Below, in pieces: positions 1-12,100 of a stretch of DNA of 64,000 bases. The translations under genes and the position numbers were made by a program. Source of the stretch: Owenia fusiformis. Lineage: Eukaryota > Annelida > Polychaeta > Sabellida > Oweniidae. The stretch is from the NCBI GenBank assembly GCA_903813345.2, contig CAIIXF020000008.1:39124867-39188866 (forward strand). The letters run 5' to 3'. Position 1 is the stretch's first letter; each line of letters opens with the position of its first letter. The notes beneath the pieces were generated by a model. The model saw only the letters and a list, made by a program, of their open reading frames with translations. It was not told where the DNA came from and did not search any database.

Positions 1-614
1 TTCCCAAGGTGGTTCAACTTTTCCCTTGTCTGGGGCTTCAGTTTAGAATGAAGAGGTAAAGTCAAGGCAAAGCGGATGGAGGTCGCAAGACAGAAACTGT
101 TTTAACAAACCAATTGAATTACAGAAAATAGTAGGAAATAGCTAGTGTAGATGTATGATTCATTGTTTGCGAAAAGAAAAGGGGGTTGTCATGGGTCATG
201 TGTTTTTACAAAGATAGGGGGTTCAAGGAGAATGGGAGTTCGCATGAGGCCCACACTATGGCCAAGCATCTAGAGTTGTAAATGTGGACAGTGTCTTAAA
301 ATGGCCACGAAATCGTGACCATAAAAAGTATACCAATGAAAATTAAAAGTAGAAAGAAAGAACAGAAAGTAGAATGAACTTTATTAAATATGAGTTCATA
401 TTCATGTTGGAAAATATAGTTATTAACATTTGTTTTAGTTTCCTTTTTCACTCACCCTATACATACAACTTGTGGTCCTTTGATGAAGCAAGGAATTATA
501 TAAACTGTGACTGGTTTGAAACCAAGATTTTCTCACAATAATACCTCATAAAACCCATTGATGTCATTTTGATCCACTATGGCTTATTGTAAAGATTGTT
601 GAAATTTATTTCAG
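1..614. other. Left edge, intronic or intergenic, no gene seen
   Basis: No supported coding exon is visible. The stretch is probably intron of the gene whose exons begin at 615, because that exon starts directly after a pyrimidine-rich tract ending in TTTCAG (609-614) and its reading frame is open from its first base. Confidence 0.4.
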
Positions 615-2538
615 TGTAGTGTACTTTGCATCAGTAGTTACGTCATGTGTTTCTACGCCTGGTACAACAAACAGGGTATTAGGTCATACTTGTTGAAGTT
701 CCCAGTTTTCCAGAAAATCCTTCTTTGGAAAAAATCAAGTGAAGATTTTGAGATGGAAACTACTGTGCTGCAACCTCCAAAACTGAGTAAGTACAGTAGG
801 CTCCTTATATCTGCATATCATACATTCTTCGCTTTGGGCTTTTGTCCAGATTATGCTTTGGAATTTTAATGTTTGAGACATGAACAGGTGTGGGTTTGAT
901 TCTCTGTCTAGTGTCCCTCTATCACTGTATGGTTAATGTACATATATATTTCAGCATTCAATTTTGAAGACATGAATAGTGATTCTGTGTCAAGTGTCCC
1001 CCAATCTTCACAACGTCTCTGGGAAAAAAGTGCTGAAACTATCATAGAAGATGACGAAGAAGATGAAGTGGAAGAAGAAGAGTTACAGGCAGATGAGGCT
1101 TCTGACTCAGATTATGATGAACAGGTTATTGTCATTTTTGTTGCTTTGTGATAAACATTTGTGATTGAATGACTGACGGCAATTAATATGCTAAGACATG
1201 TAAAAATATTCAGAATCCATGTGTCTGTAAAATAGGCAAGGTAAACTATTTTACACTAATCATTCAAGCAAAATGTATAGTTACTACTAGAATTAAATTT
1301 CAAATGAGTGCACACAAGGTGAGTGAAGGCAGATTTTAATCTTAGTGTCGTTACGGGGTTTTTGGAGTGAAGGTGTACAGTGTTACTGCTTTAAGTACTG
1401 AATTCTTTTTCAGGTTATTAATGATATCCAGATAATCCCAACTACAGATCCCTCAACCAACAAGCTAGACCTTGTTAAAGTTCAAACCATTGGACCTGTA
1501 GTTCCTAAAACACCATCATCTCCTCGTGTTTATGGTAAACTGCAACCCGCTGGACTATCAGGTACTCATCCGTTTTCTCTGCCTGTGTCTCCAAAAAAGG
1601 ATGTAAGACCTGGTTTAGTTAAAAGCAAACAAGGATCAAGCCATAATGACAATCAAAACAATGCTAATGTTGATGAACATACAGAGGTTGATATGAAAAA
1701 AGGCAATCAGAGTTATCCTATTGATCAACATAGAGACAACAACAATCAAAGTAATTCAAATGAAAAACTGGAGACAGAATTTGATGAGAGAGAGAATGAG
1801 AATGTTAACAATAATAATATTGATGAACATGAAAAAACAGAGACCATGAGAGAAAGGATGCACAGCAATGACATTCTGATATTACCTAGTATATCTGAAG
1901 GATCGGATTCATGCTACATAGAAATGAATGACATAACGTCCATTCGTAACGAACAAGAATTTAAGGATGTAGGGTGTTTGAAAGATTCTGAACAATCTCA
2001 AATTGAAATTGGTGTGGCAAATAAACCAAATGAAAATATTGAGGATAAAATGTGCCCAGCTGTTCGCAATCTTACAAAAACAGTGGGGATTACTAGTATT
2101 GCTCAACCAACAGACAATAGTTCCCAACCAATGGACAGTAGTGCTGAACTAAGAGACAACATTGTTCAACCAAGCGATAATATTGCCCAACCAATAGCCA
2201 ATGTTGCCCAACCAAAAGGCAATATTGGTTCTTTAGCAAATTCTATGGTTCAACTTATGAATACTAAAAAACAAGCAAAACCCAAAAAATCAAAAACGTC
2301 TTGTAAAAAATCTCACCCAGCTGTCCAAATGTCACAATCAGAAGACAACGTTCTATTTCAAGCATCCCGAGAACAGTTGTATGTTAACATACCTGAGTTT
2401 GTAAGCAACATTGTAAAATCTGCTAGTGCAGAATATATTGTAGAAACAAGTGTCCAAGCTACTAGTCGAATTCTCTTTGAGGAGCATATCAGAAAAGATA
2501 GGGGATGTAAGAATAAGACCAAGGTGAAGAAAGATTGA
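615..2538 (+). CDS. Unidentified acidic low-complexity protein, C-terminal three exons (5' end outside window)
   Basis: Three exons join in one frame: 615-786, 955-1124 and 1414-2538 (stop TGA). Phases agree at both junctions: one base is carried over the first intron and none over the second. The first exon encodes a hydrophobic/aromatic stretch (FYAWYNKQGIRSYLLKF), possibly the end of a membrane segment. The second holds an acidic run (EDDEEDEVEEEEL) followed by SDSDYDE. The last exon encodes 374 residues rich in N, Q, S, D and K, with a degenerate repeat around 'QPxDNxAQP' and a basic tail (KNKTKVKKD). The donor at 1125 (CAG/GTTATT) is weak, and exon 3 begins with the same six bases, GTTATT. 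I do not recognise the family. The composition suggests a largely disordered cytoplasmic or nuclear tail. The upstream exons lie outside the window, so the start is unknown. Confidence 0.65.
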
Positions 2539-4020
2539 AGTCTTCTCAGCCTCTGGTTATGAAAGCACCATTTCAAAAAGATTTATTTTAGTAGAGGGGC
2601 GAATGAACATTTGTAGAAATAGACTCCCCTTCTAAAGTTTGACAATTGGAAGTCTAATTTCTTGCTCAACGGACAGGCTTTTCAATGGAAACTTCCTTTT
2701 GTAAAATGTATAGTTGGGGTGTAGGTTCAATTAGTATTGGACGGGGAGAGTTATTAATTGTTAAATTATTATTGGGAAGATGTAGATTATAATGAAATGT
2801 AAATATGTATGAAATTTAATATATCAACTTATATAAGAAATAAATTTAATGTTCAAATTGGCAGAAGGTGTTAGATCTGTAGATTGAATAAGTGTTTTTG
2901 GAATGTTTATTTTCAATTTATGTTTTATCAATATTATCAATCTACCCGTTAGATTTTGACCCATATGACCTAATCATTGATTGCCAAGAGTCACAGCAGC
3001 CCGTAAGTGTCTTAATACGGCCTGAGCCTAACATACTGGCAGATACGTCAAATACCTATATATTGACTTGGAATGACCTTGAGGTATAAACGTTGACCTT
3101 GACCAAGGGCTTCTTAAGCATGGGTCACCAGGATCACATCAGACCCAAATGTCTTAAAACGTCAAATACCTTGATATTGCCCTTGTAATGAGCTTGACCT
3201 TCGTAAGGATACCCATTCGCCCACTTTACTTGTTAACCAAGTGTGATGACCGAAGGTTGACCCACTGGCGGGTCCAGAAGCTAGCAATTTGATTTTCAAA
3301 TCAGAAAAAATGTCCCAAAGTAATGACCCAAAACTAATTGAGGCCATACAACATTTTTGGGCCTAAATTTTGTTTTGGCCCCAAACATTATCAATCAACT
3401 CTGAAGATTTGAAGACAAAGCATGCAATACATAGACATATGTACTTTGATATATATTTTTTCCCTTTTAACATACAATGCAGTTGAATGCAGGTTAAATA
3501 AAACACCACGATGGTCATCAATTAGTACACCATTTTGATAGCCTATGCCATAATTGATTTTGAATATTTTGTTATCACTATGTGGCATTCATGCCACATT
3601 CATTTCTGCAGGGCCCTCCACAAAGGTTCCATTGAATGCTACACACTTCCTCATCATCCTCTTAAAACAAGATTGAAAGATATGGTCAAATGCCAAATTC
3701 GTTCTCTGACATGTCTGACACAGTAGCAAGCTGCACAGCTTGTTTTATTTCATCAATATTGTTAAACCTGCGTTCTTTCTCTTAATGTTTTCTCAAATCG
3801 ACCTGCAAACCCTGACCATACAACACCGACATCACAATACTTACATTTTGTTACCAGGCAGCAAAATATTTCAAACAACACAACACTTGTGGGATATTAA
3901 AAAGTTCAAATCTAACTGAAATATGCCCAATTGGCTAAAGCATGGGCTTTTAATTGAAAAGAAGCTAAAGAAACTTCAGAATATGTGACGTAAATGTCGG
4001 TCAAGAGGGGTCATTCATCA
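2539..4020. other. Intergenic, no gene seen
   Basis: This holds the 3' flank of the preceding gene, with an AATAAA-like polyadenylation context near 2839 (AAATAAATTTAATG). Around 3070-3270 there are scattered TGACCTT/AAGGTCA words. I found no supported exon. Confidence 0.4.
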
Positions 4021-4024
4021 AGCT

Positions 4025-4150
4025 ATCGCAATCACTGCGAGGTCGCAGACACTGCGACCACCGTGCGAGGTCGCAGTGACTGCGACTGCGACCTATTCAT
4101 TAACAAAGCGCAGTCTGCGATGTCCCTGCGACCAGTCGCAGTGATTACCA
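4025..4150. repeat. Palindromic GGTCGCAGTG-type element
   Basis: The left side starts with AATCACTGCGAGGTCGCAG and the right side ends with CTGCGACCAGTCGCAGTGATT-like sequence, so the segment folds back on itself. A further partial copy (AATCACTGCGACCGGTCGCA) lies at about 4473-4493. The local GC content is far above the flanks. It is probably a short non-autonomous inverted-repeat element, and no coding capacity is seen. Confidence 0.55.
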
Positions 4151-4754
4151 CGTGCACGTACTTGTACACGTACTTGTACACGTGTTAGTTATCCTTCCGT
4201 GATCCTATTGTATCATTTCGTAAACTTTTATAATAGTTAACCTAGGCATGTGATATCGCAAAATAAGGTCCACATCATCGTATATTTGAAGAGGATCTGT
4301 ACGATCTCTAAATACGCGTTCTCTACGCAGAGCATTACGGTTGAAATCAACCATCAGATGCGCCATTTTGAACGAATAAACGCTGCCAGCAGACGATTAA
4401 CATGTCATGCAAGATTGACAATATGGATACTGAGTGGGTAGAGCCACGTGGGTTCAAATCACGCGTAACGTACAATCACTGCGACCGGTCGCACGGACGG
4501 TGAAGTACTTAAAAATACAAGCCGAAAACTAGCTGTTTTTGATAGTATCACAAACATGTCATAAACATAATGCATATGTTCTTCAAGGAAATTAAAATAC
4601 TGTATATCAACATGTCTTACATAGTTTTTCTTCAAATCTTGAGTTGATAGATAATTGAAAAATCTTGAGTTGATAGATAATTGAATGATGTATCACTGGT
4701 AAAAAATTAAAAAGATCAATAAAAAGCATCCGTTAAAAAAGCGTCCATTACGTA

Positions 4755-5163
4755 TTCACGCAGTCCTAACTTCGACCGTTAATTTGAATTTTTGACCTAC
4801 CAGGTGCTTGAAAATCAAGGATTGCGAGTCTCATACTGCACCGTTCTTCTTCAAACTTATACCATTAAAAGCAGAACAAAATTGCCTTTCTGTCGGTGCA
4901 TTACTTTATTGTAAAGAGTCCCTCGTTCTAGCAGCGTTTTGGTCCCCAGCTGTTAGAAGGCCTTCTTACAGCTGGGGACCAAAATGCCGCTAGAAGCAGG
5001 GACTCTGTTGAAGAGAATTATGAACCATCAGAAAGGGATTTGTGTTATGCTTTGAATGGAACAAATTGAAGAAAAACGGTGCAGTATGAGACTCGTAATC
5101 CTTGATTTTCAAACATCCGGTAGGTCAAAAATTCAAATTAACGGTCGAAGTTAGGACCGCGTG
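4755..5163. mobile_element. Foldback element, ~409 bp
   Basis: The outer arms match as inverted repeats: the left arm holds GTCCTAACTTCGACCGTTAA and the right arm its reverse complement, TTAACGGTCGAAGTTAGGAC. The similarity continues inward through a GTGCTTGAAAATCAAGGATT-like segment to a central inverted pair around GGTCCCCAGCTG / CAGCTGGGGACC (4941-4979). The whole element is therefore close to one long imperfect palindrome. The ORF at 4808-4993 lies entirely within it and is not a gene. Confidence 0.75.
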
Positions 5164-5524
5164 TTATTGATCACCCCTTGTAAATGTGTTCCAACTGCTT
5201 AATAGAATTAGATAATCTGAGCTTCGCATTTATGTAATTAGTTAATCTGATCTTCGTTATTATATAGCCCTTACTTTGTATAGATAACTGTCAAAATGAC
5301 ACTTGAACTATGGAATGATGGAGTGTTACTTCCATTCTCCATCACACATGACAGCATGACATATCTGCCTGTCGTAATTAAAATCAAAAATGAGGACTAT
5401 TAGCTTATTATGTTGGCACCTATTTTTACATCACACCACGCTGGAAGCCCTGAGATGAAAAAAGCCATTACATGTATTCAACAATATCTTCAAATAATAA
5501 TGCATATCGAATGAATAGCAGTTA
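5164..5524. other. 5' flank of GPCR gene
   Basis: This is AT-rich sequence directly upstream of the receptor ORF. No exon or clear promoter motif was identified. Confidence 0.3.
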
Positions 5525-6628
5525 ATGATGGAAAGTGGAGGCCATGAAAAGCTGAAAGACACATTTGGAAATAGTGGAAGTGGCAATGGCACGAATCTGA
5601 CTGCACAATTCAGAATGAATTATATTGTTTCATTCAATGAAAATATAATATACTATGTAATCAGTTCTTTGGGATTTCTTGGAAACTTTTTTGTGATATT
5701 CATTTTTCTGAGATCCGTACATCTCAAACGAAAGATCAACAATATGCTAATTATCAACCAAAGTATGGTTGACATGGTTGCATCATTATCCATATTTTTG
5801 ACTAAGAAGTTTAATGGAATGGACTGGCCATGGATAACTGAATCAGGACCAACTGTGACAGTTTTCTGCAGATTATGGCTATCCGAGTATATTCCTTGGG
5901 CCTGCATGGTTGTATCAACCTTCAACCTTGTTGCGCTCACCATAGAGAGATACATAGCGTTGATCTATCCGCTTGTTCATAAGAGACGTTTAACGAAGAA
6001 ACATATCTGGATTGTGATCATATCGGTATGGATCCTAGGCTTTATAGAGGATCTTTATTTAATTGTTAGTTCTAAAATGGTCGGCAAGTTATGTTCAGTG
6101 TGGACAGAATGGCCGAGTGAAATAGCATCAACTGCGGTCGGTATTCACGTTTTCGTAATAGAATACTTGATACCTATTTGCATTCTATTATTTTGCTATA
6201 CCAGAATAGTTATAATGATTTATAATCAGGCAAAGATGCAAGTGGGATCTCTAGAACGAGATAAACAAATTGCAAGAAGCAAAATTAAAGTGATACGTAC
6301 ACTTATTCTCGTTTCAATGGGATTTTTCCTTTGTTGGACATGGACTTGGACATATTCTCTTCTTTACTACATCGGAGTAGTTAACACCTTTTCCGGGCCA
6401 CTTTGTCAAATTGGTGTTTTTGCATCATATTGTAACTGTTGCATCAATCCATTTATTTATTCATTTTCTCATGCTGAGTTTCGGAATGCTATAAAAGATG
6501 GATTTACAAGATGTCATGACGGACAGAATACTGTTTCAACAGGTTTTGCACAACGGGCCCCTGTTAGTAAAACGCATGAGACAGAAACAGAACGTGGTAA
6601 TAATGGCGTTTCTGAAAGTACTCATTGA
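5525..6628 (+). CDS. Class A (rhodopsin-like) G-protein-coupled receptor, orphan
   Basis: A single-exon ORF of 367 residues encodes a seven-helix receptor that would act at the plasma membrane. TM1 carries GN (53-54) and TM2 the conserved Asp (D83). C115 at the top of TM3 and C190 in the second extracellular loop can form the usual disulfide. The TM3 end has ERY (141-143) in place of DRY. TM6 has FFLCWTWTWTY instead of the usual CWxP, so the proline is missing. TM7 ends in NPFIY (308-312). The N-terminus has glycosylation sequons (NGT, NLT). ATG is followed directly by a second ATG codon, and either could be used. The architecture is typical of lineage-specific peptide or amine receptor expansions in marine invertebrates. 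The ligand cannot be inferred. The lack of introns suggests an expansion by retrocopying or an old intronless lineage. Confidence 0.93.
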   Translation: MMESGGHEKLKDTFGNSGSGNGTNLTAQFRMNYIVSFNENIIYYVISSLGFLGNFFVIFIFLRSVHLKRKINNMLIINQSMVDMVASLSIFLTKKFNGMDWPWITESGPTVTVFCRLWLSEYIPWACMVVSTFNLVALTIERYIALIYPLVHKRRLTKKHIWIVIISVWILGFIEDLYLIVSSKMVGKLCSVWTEWPSEIASTAVGIHVFVIEYLIPICILLFCYTRIVIMIYNQAKMQVGSLERDKQIARSKIKVIRTLILVSMGFFLCWTWTWTYSLLYYIGVVNTFSGPLCQIGVFASYCNCCINPFIYSFSHAEFRNAIKDGFTRCHDGQNTVSTGFAQRAPVSKTHETETERGNNGVSESTH

Positions 6629-7025
6629 AAGAATAGTCTGTCATTTCGGCTTTACTCATGATAAATGATAAAATTATTTTGAATAAATATACGATACATA
6701 ATAGTTGCAATGCATTAAAGCCAGTTTCTAAACACATCATTGTTGTCAGGTTGTTCAGAGTTTAAATTTTGTTTTTACTTTTTTAACATTCAAGTTATGA
6801 AATTAAAAGAAAAATGTTCAAAGATTATTTAAATGGATTAAAAAATGCTACCACACAATTTGTGTATAGGCTAGTTCTGATTGAACATTTTTAATACGAT
6901 ACATCAAATAATCTCAGAATTTCATTGGGAATCACTGCCATGTTAGTATTCCTCGATTTTTCAAATATTTTTGAGTCGATATCATTACACTACAATTTCA
7001 TTATCGCACCTAAAAAAGGTACGAT
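6629..7025. other. Intergenic, no gene seen
   Basis: 3' flank of the GPCR, with AATAAA at about 6681 as a possible polyadenylation signal. No other feature was recognised. Confidence 0.35.
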
Positions 7026-7720
7026 ATTGTCGTCAGCAGCTTGGCGGGCGGGTGGCGTCTCACTTTTGTTATCATCGCGATTCCAGGAAAACCACTTTTT
7101 TACTTCAGATTTACTTCAAATTTCCATAAATGTTACATGGTAAGAAGTTCTAGAGCTGATCAACTTTTTGGCTACTATCTTACATTCTGGCGTCAATTTT
7201 TGGAGTTTTTAGATAGATTCTGTCATCGCGATTACAGGAAAACCACTTTTCGGATTCGCTTCAAATTTTCACACGTGTTACGTGGTAAAAAGTTCTAGAG
7301 CTGATTAACTTTTTTGCTACCATCTTGCATTCTGGCGGCCACTTTGGAAGTTTTTAGATAAATTTTGTCATCGCGATTCCAGGAAAACCACAGCGGCAGT
7401 AGAAATGCCCTTTTTGGGCGATTACGCCGTGATGAATATGTTAATTTACTCATGATTTTTAAGAAATAAAAGAGTATTTATTATTAAAAAAGGAAACCCA
7501 CTTAACGGTATTACTTTATATTTTTACACATGTTACAAGGTAAGAAGTTCTGGAGCCTGAGAGCTGATTTACTTTTCGGCGGCCATCTTGCATTGTGGCC
7601 GCCATTTTGGAAGTTTTTGTTAGATAAACCTTGTCATCATTATGTCAGGAAAACCACTTTACAGGTTTACTTCAAATTTTTACACATGTTACATGATAAG
7701 AATTTTTTGAGCTGATTAAC
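7026..7720 (+). repeat. Degenerate tandem repeat, unit about 150 bp
   Basis: The words GGAAAACCACTTTT, AAGTTCTAGAGCTGATTAAC and GCGGCCATTTTGGAAGTTTT recur in the same order at about 7085-7200, 7235-7350 and 7545-7660. The spacing is close to 150 bp. A partial copy (7380-7395) and about 130 bp of unrelated sequence interrupt the series. The short ORFs inside (7041-7298, 7530-7715) come from this repeat. Confidence 0.6.
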
Positions 7721-7937
7721 TTTTTCAATTTCAATAGAATCCATTACAATGGTAGTATTCCTCGATTTCTAATTGACTTGAAATTGACTTTTCAAGTCAA
7801 TTTCATAACTTCAGCTCAGTCTGGCTTCAGATAATAGGGGATTTCAAATAGTGAAGCCTTCCGTTCGTTCGTCCGTCCAGAAAATAATTCAATTATAATG
7901 TAATTGTGTTCTCTTGGAACTTGTACCTTATCCCCCT

Positions 7938-8056
7938 ATACCAGGTCGTTCAATAAATTCACGGAAATGCTCTCATTTCAATGGGTTGAATGCAAGTGAC
8001 TAAGAATCTTTGAAAATGCGATCATTTTTCCGTGAACTTATTGAACGACCTGGTAT
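7938..8056. mobile_element. Short inverted-repeat element (MITE), 119 bp
   Basis: The terminal inverted repeats are ATACCAGGTCGTTCAATAA on the left and the complement TTATTGAACGACCTGGTAT on the right. They extend inward through TTCACGGAAA / TTTCCGTGAA. There is no coding capacity. Size and structure fit a non-autonomous DNA transposon. Confidence 0.7.
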
Positions 8057-8768
8057 TATACTCATTAGTTACCTGAGTCGCTATGCCATTAATTCATTGA
8101 AAAAAAGTCAGAGATAATTATTCAATTAAGAACCTTCATTTAATCAATACGTCAATATGACATTACAACACACCTGTCACTCCATGGAAAAAAATCACGT
8201 TGATCATGCAAAAAACGAAAGGAATTATCAGGGAATGAAATCAGTAAACAGGTTCACCGGTTACACACTAAATTGTATATGCTTATTTAATCCGACACAT
8301 CATTCAAATAAAAGAGAAAGGTTGGAAAAATGCGTTATAAGATAAAAAGAGATTTTGAGGGCGGGTAATATGTTCGCTAATTATCGTCTACTGAATAAAT
8401 AAAAACAGCGAAACAATATTACACTGTACATTTATTTATAAGTTGTATTCAATAGGTTACAACTTTTAGAGAATAAACTTAATCCCACGTAAAAGTGAAT
8501 TTCTGAACTTTCAATGGAAATAAGACGTCGACAAAGAAATATGTGAATAGGGTCATTTTTATGGACACTCACACATGGAATTGGGAGCGAAAATAGGATT
8601 GATCTTTCTGTGTTGATAAAAAAACATTTTTTGTTCTTCCTGGATTAACCATCAAAATATTTAATACGGTAATCACAATCGTAGACTTTGAAAATTAATT
8701 AATGCGTAAAAGAGATTGCAACACAGGCATAAAAGATCGCTCATCAAAGGCATAAAAGATCCCAGACC

Positions 8769-9605
8769 CACAGGCTGGTATCGAAAGATTTATCCGCTGT
8801 GACGGAGCATGCTATTTTTCATAAAAACACTAAGAATGCTTCACGATTTATTTTTTTAACTCATATGTTTCGTTATATCAAAGATAATTACTTACTCCAT
8901 GCAATGGATATATCATTTGCTTATAACCTCCACTTCTGTTTGAAGTCCAATAATGCTAGGAGTAAAATCTATTGAAAACGGCGCCAGAATATCAAACTCT
9001 AAAATGTACCATTTCTTTTTTAACTTTTTAATGGCATGATATAGTGACACGATAATATTAACATATGTTTTCAGCATAACTCTGAATGTATTAATGATAT
9101 TATAATGCATTGGGTCTTTTAAATTTTTTTATAAAAAATAATATTAATATTTTTTGTCCGCTGTGACGGAGCATTTTCACAGTTCACATTTGCAACTGCT
9201 CCGTCACAGCGGACAAAAAAATTAAACAATATTTTTTATAAAAGAGTTAAAAAGACCAAATACATCAACATCTCATTTATACCTTCATAGTTATGCTGAA
9301 ACCATGTGTAAATATTATCATGTCACTAGCCTATATCGTGCCATTAGAAAGTTAAACAAGAAATGGTACATTTTGAAGTATGATACTCCGGCGCCATTTT
9401 CAATAGCTTTTCTTCCCAGCGTAATTGGACTTCAAACAGAAGTGAAAGTTACCCGCAAATGATATATCCATTGCATGGAGTAAGTAATTTTGTATGGTAT
9501 AACGAAACATATGAGTTAAAAAATAAATCGTGAAGCATTCTTAGTGTTTTTTTGAAAAACAGCATGCTCCGTCACAGCGGACAAATCTTTCGATACCAGC
9601 CTGTG
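8769..9605. mobile_element. Long inverted repeat (837 bp) with GTCCGCTGTGACGGAGCA termini
   Basis: The two ~400-bp arms are near-complementary. The left arm opens with CACAGGCTGGTATCGAAAGA and the right arm closes with its complement. Shared internal words include TCCATGCAATGGATATATCA and AACTCATATGTTTCG in opposite orientation. The motif TCCGCTGTGACGGAGCA occurs near both outer ends and twice, face to face, at the centre (9156-9216). The unit therefore looks like a head-to-head dimer of an element with that terminus. The ORF at 8913-9110 lies inside and is not a gene. The GST start codon is 49 bp past its right end. Confidence 0.8.
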
Positions 9606-9653
9606 AGACCAAATTATAATCACTAAAATAGTGACTAAAATAGATAAAGAAGT

Positions 9654-11392
9654 ATGTTGGATATTTACGTGGATTATATATCTGCTCCAAGCAGAGCTGT
9701 CTTATTGCTGCTTAAGACACAGAAGGTGGAATACAAGGAAAATATAGTGCAACTAGCAAAAGGTAAAAGGCGGATTTACACTCCCCTCCATAAGTTTGAC
9801 AACCGGAACTTTCCATTGGATAGCGTGTCAAAGTTTCAACCTTAATATTGTCCTTAATTTCAATAGATTGGGAATTTATAACAAATTAGCATAGATAGGC
9901 CCAAGATGGGCCTTAAATTTTCAAAATTTGGACCCAATTTTTTGATATTTTTTTTGATTTTATATTTGCCCCCCCCCCCCTTGTTAGCTTGAGAGCTTCA
10001 TTTAAAGTGTACATAAGCTCTGATCAGAATTCTCAGGGAAATTAATTGATAACTGAAAACGTAGAGTGCAATGCGGGCCTTTTTTCTCGAGGGGATGTAA
10101 CCAAATGATGCGGGCTATTTTATTGTGAATTTCACTTTTTGCAGGGGAACACAAAAGCGATAGATATAAGAAGATAAATCCATTCGGACTTGTTCCAGCA
10201 TTGGTGGACGATAGTTTCGCCCTGACTGAAAGGTACGTATGTCACATTTATTTGAATATTTCTTTTTATCATCTGAAAATGTATTATGGATATGTTACTG
10301 TTGATTGGTATCGATTAAACAGTTTGATATAACTATATTTCTACAGGTCTATGCTTACTTTAAAAGGATTGGGTTCGTTTTCTAATATTGCCCTTTGTGC
10401 GCTGCTGTATATAGACATCCTATTCGCTTGTCTTTTTTTATTGTAGAATGTATTGTATTAGAATATATGTTCTATACTATTTTGAATGATAAAAATAAAT
10501 ACGTATGTATTATATTAGGACATATGTTAGATCGTATTTCCAGCTCTGCGATACTACGTTACATTGCAACGTCAAAACCCATGACAACCAATGTGTATCC
10601 TAGCAACCAGCAAAGCAGAGCACGTGTTGATGAATACCTATCTTGGCATCAAAGCAACATTAGGAAACATACAGGCAGTTACTTCAAATATAAGGTAAAT
10701 CATATATTGGGAAAGAATACAAAGGGCAATATATTAGGATTAACCAAAACACCAAACCACTTTAATATGTAAAATGACTGTTCTGCGAATTTTGCCGATA
10801 ACAAAAATATTTGTAAAATCAAGTCCATCATACATATCGATACGAAAAATGGCTAAATTAACTTTACGAAGGATCTTGGTCTGTAAATGGCTGCTATATC
10901 AGTTATACTAAAAATAAGAATTTGGTGTGATTAATTCATGGAACAGACTTCCCAAAACTAAATCTTCAGTTTTAATAATAAATCAACCAAATTTCTTTTT
11001 TTTATTCTAAATCAACTTTGTACTATGATTGTCTATAAATTAGCGTTCTTTTTGTTTCTCAGATAGTCGACAAGCTGATGTTAAAACTGCCAATTGACGA
11101 GAACAAAGTCACTGAACACGCAGGAGAACTTAATAAACGTATTAATGAACTAGCCAATATATGGCTGAAAACTGGTCCATATATGGCAGGGGGAGAGCTC
11201 ACTCTCGCAGACATCCAATGTATCACTGAGCTAATTCAAGTTCGAGCTGCGGGATTTGAAATCAAGGAGAACGTGGTTCTTGAATGGATTGAACGTGTGA
11301 GGGAGAGTTTAGCTCCACATTTTGATGACATGCACAGAGATATTGAGAAATTGTGTGCAACATTGAGATGCTCGGGCCTTAAACATGAGTAG
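9654..11392 (+). CDS. GSTT-like: Theta-class glutathione S-transferase
   Basis: Four exons, 9654-9762, 10145-10232, 10544-10694 and 11063-11392, join in phase to give 225 residues. The enzyme conjugates glutathione to electrophiles in the cytosol. The N-terminal thioredoxin-like domain shows theta-type features: DYISAPSRAV near the start (the Ser region that activates GSH), then INPFGLVPALVD with the cis-Pro, then the FALTESSAIL glutathione-binding segment made across the exon 2/3 junction. The C-terminal all-helical domain has ARVDEYLSWH and GPYMAGGELTLADIQCITEL, matching the theta family's ADI.C..EL helix. Length is slightly under the usual ~240. A decoy acceptor before GTCTATGCTTAC (about 10347) was not used because it gives the wrong continuation. 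The annotated start is the first ATG, and the protein begins MLDIYVDY as expected for the family. Confidence 0.92.
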
Positions 11393-11721
11393 AGCCTATG
11401 TGCATGGTTCTTGGTGTAGCTATAGGTTAAATAAGGGACAGAGAACCACATTCATTACAGTTTAACAGGCCGAGACGTCGCACCTTACAGAATAACCTTA
11501 AAATGAAAGATTATCCAGAAATATGGTCAGAACTGTCGAACCTATTAGAAAATAGGCGTAGACTTGGACTGATGAGATCAGTATAACTGATTCTGAACTC
11601 GTCTATCCAAGTATTCCTACCTCCAGACCCCTGCTCATTTTTCTGATTGGCCCAAGTATCCAGTGTTTACTTATTGTGTCAAGTGCATTATATAGATGCG
11701 TACGTTGTTGTCTTTCAATAA

Positions 11722-12100
11722 CTCAGATACGAGTGGGTCGTTACCAGTTTCACCACCAAGTGGCTCATTCGGTTCAGATAGCATGTCAGGTATAGCAGAG
11801 AGTTCCCTTTTAACATGAATATTCATCAGTTTTAGTGGTTCAATTTTCATATCATCCTTATGTATATAATAGTTATGCAAATTAAAATATGTCCAGTAAA
11901 GGAAAATAATTTGATTTGTCCAATACAAGAAGAGATATGTCACATTTTGTGGTTTTATAACATGGGGTCTATGGGGAATCTCCCCGAACTAGAAGTCACA
12001 TTTTCAAAAAAAATATTCATAGATTTCAAATATGACATCACTTTGATTGAATTTTGAATACTTAATGACGTAAATCAAGTTTATTTCTACTCGCATCTAG
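11722..12100 (+). mobile_element. AGATGCGAGTAG MITE family, copy 1
   Basis: The element runs from CTCAGATACGAGTGGG to CTACTCGCATCTAG, so the ends are inverted repeats of about 13 bp. The interior is shared with three other copies in this window (27202, 38175 and, reversed, 51728). Shared words include TTATGCAAATTAAAATATGT, ACATGGGGTCTATGGGGAAT and TTAATGACGTAAATCAAG. It is non-coding; the small ORFs at 11671-11943 and 11860-12057 belong to it. Confidence 0.8.

Noticed and set aside
10347-10440. Alternative GST exon beginning GTCTATGCTTACT
   Set aside because: The acceptor gives RSMLTLKGLG, which does not fit the family, while the 10544 acceptor completes TESSAILRYI.
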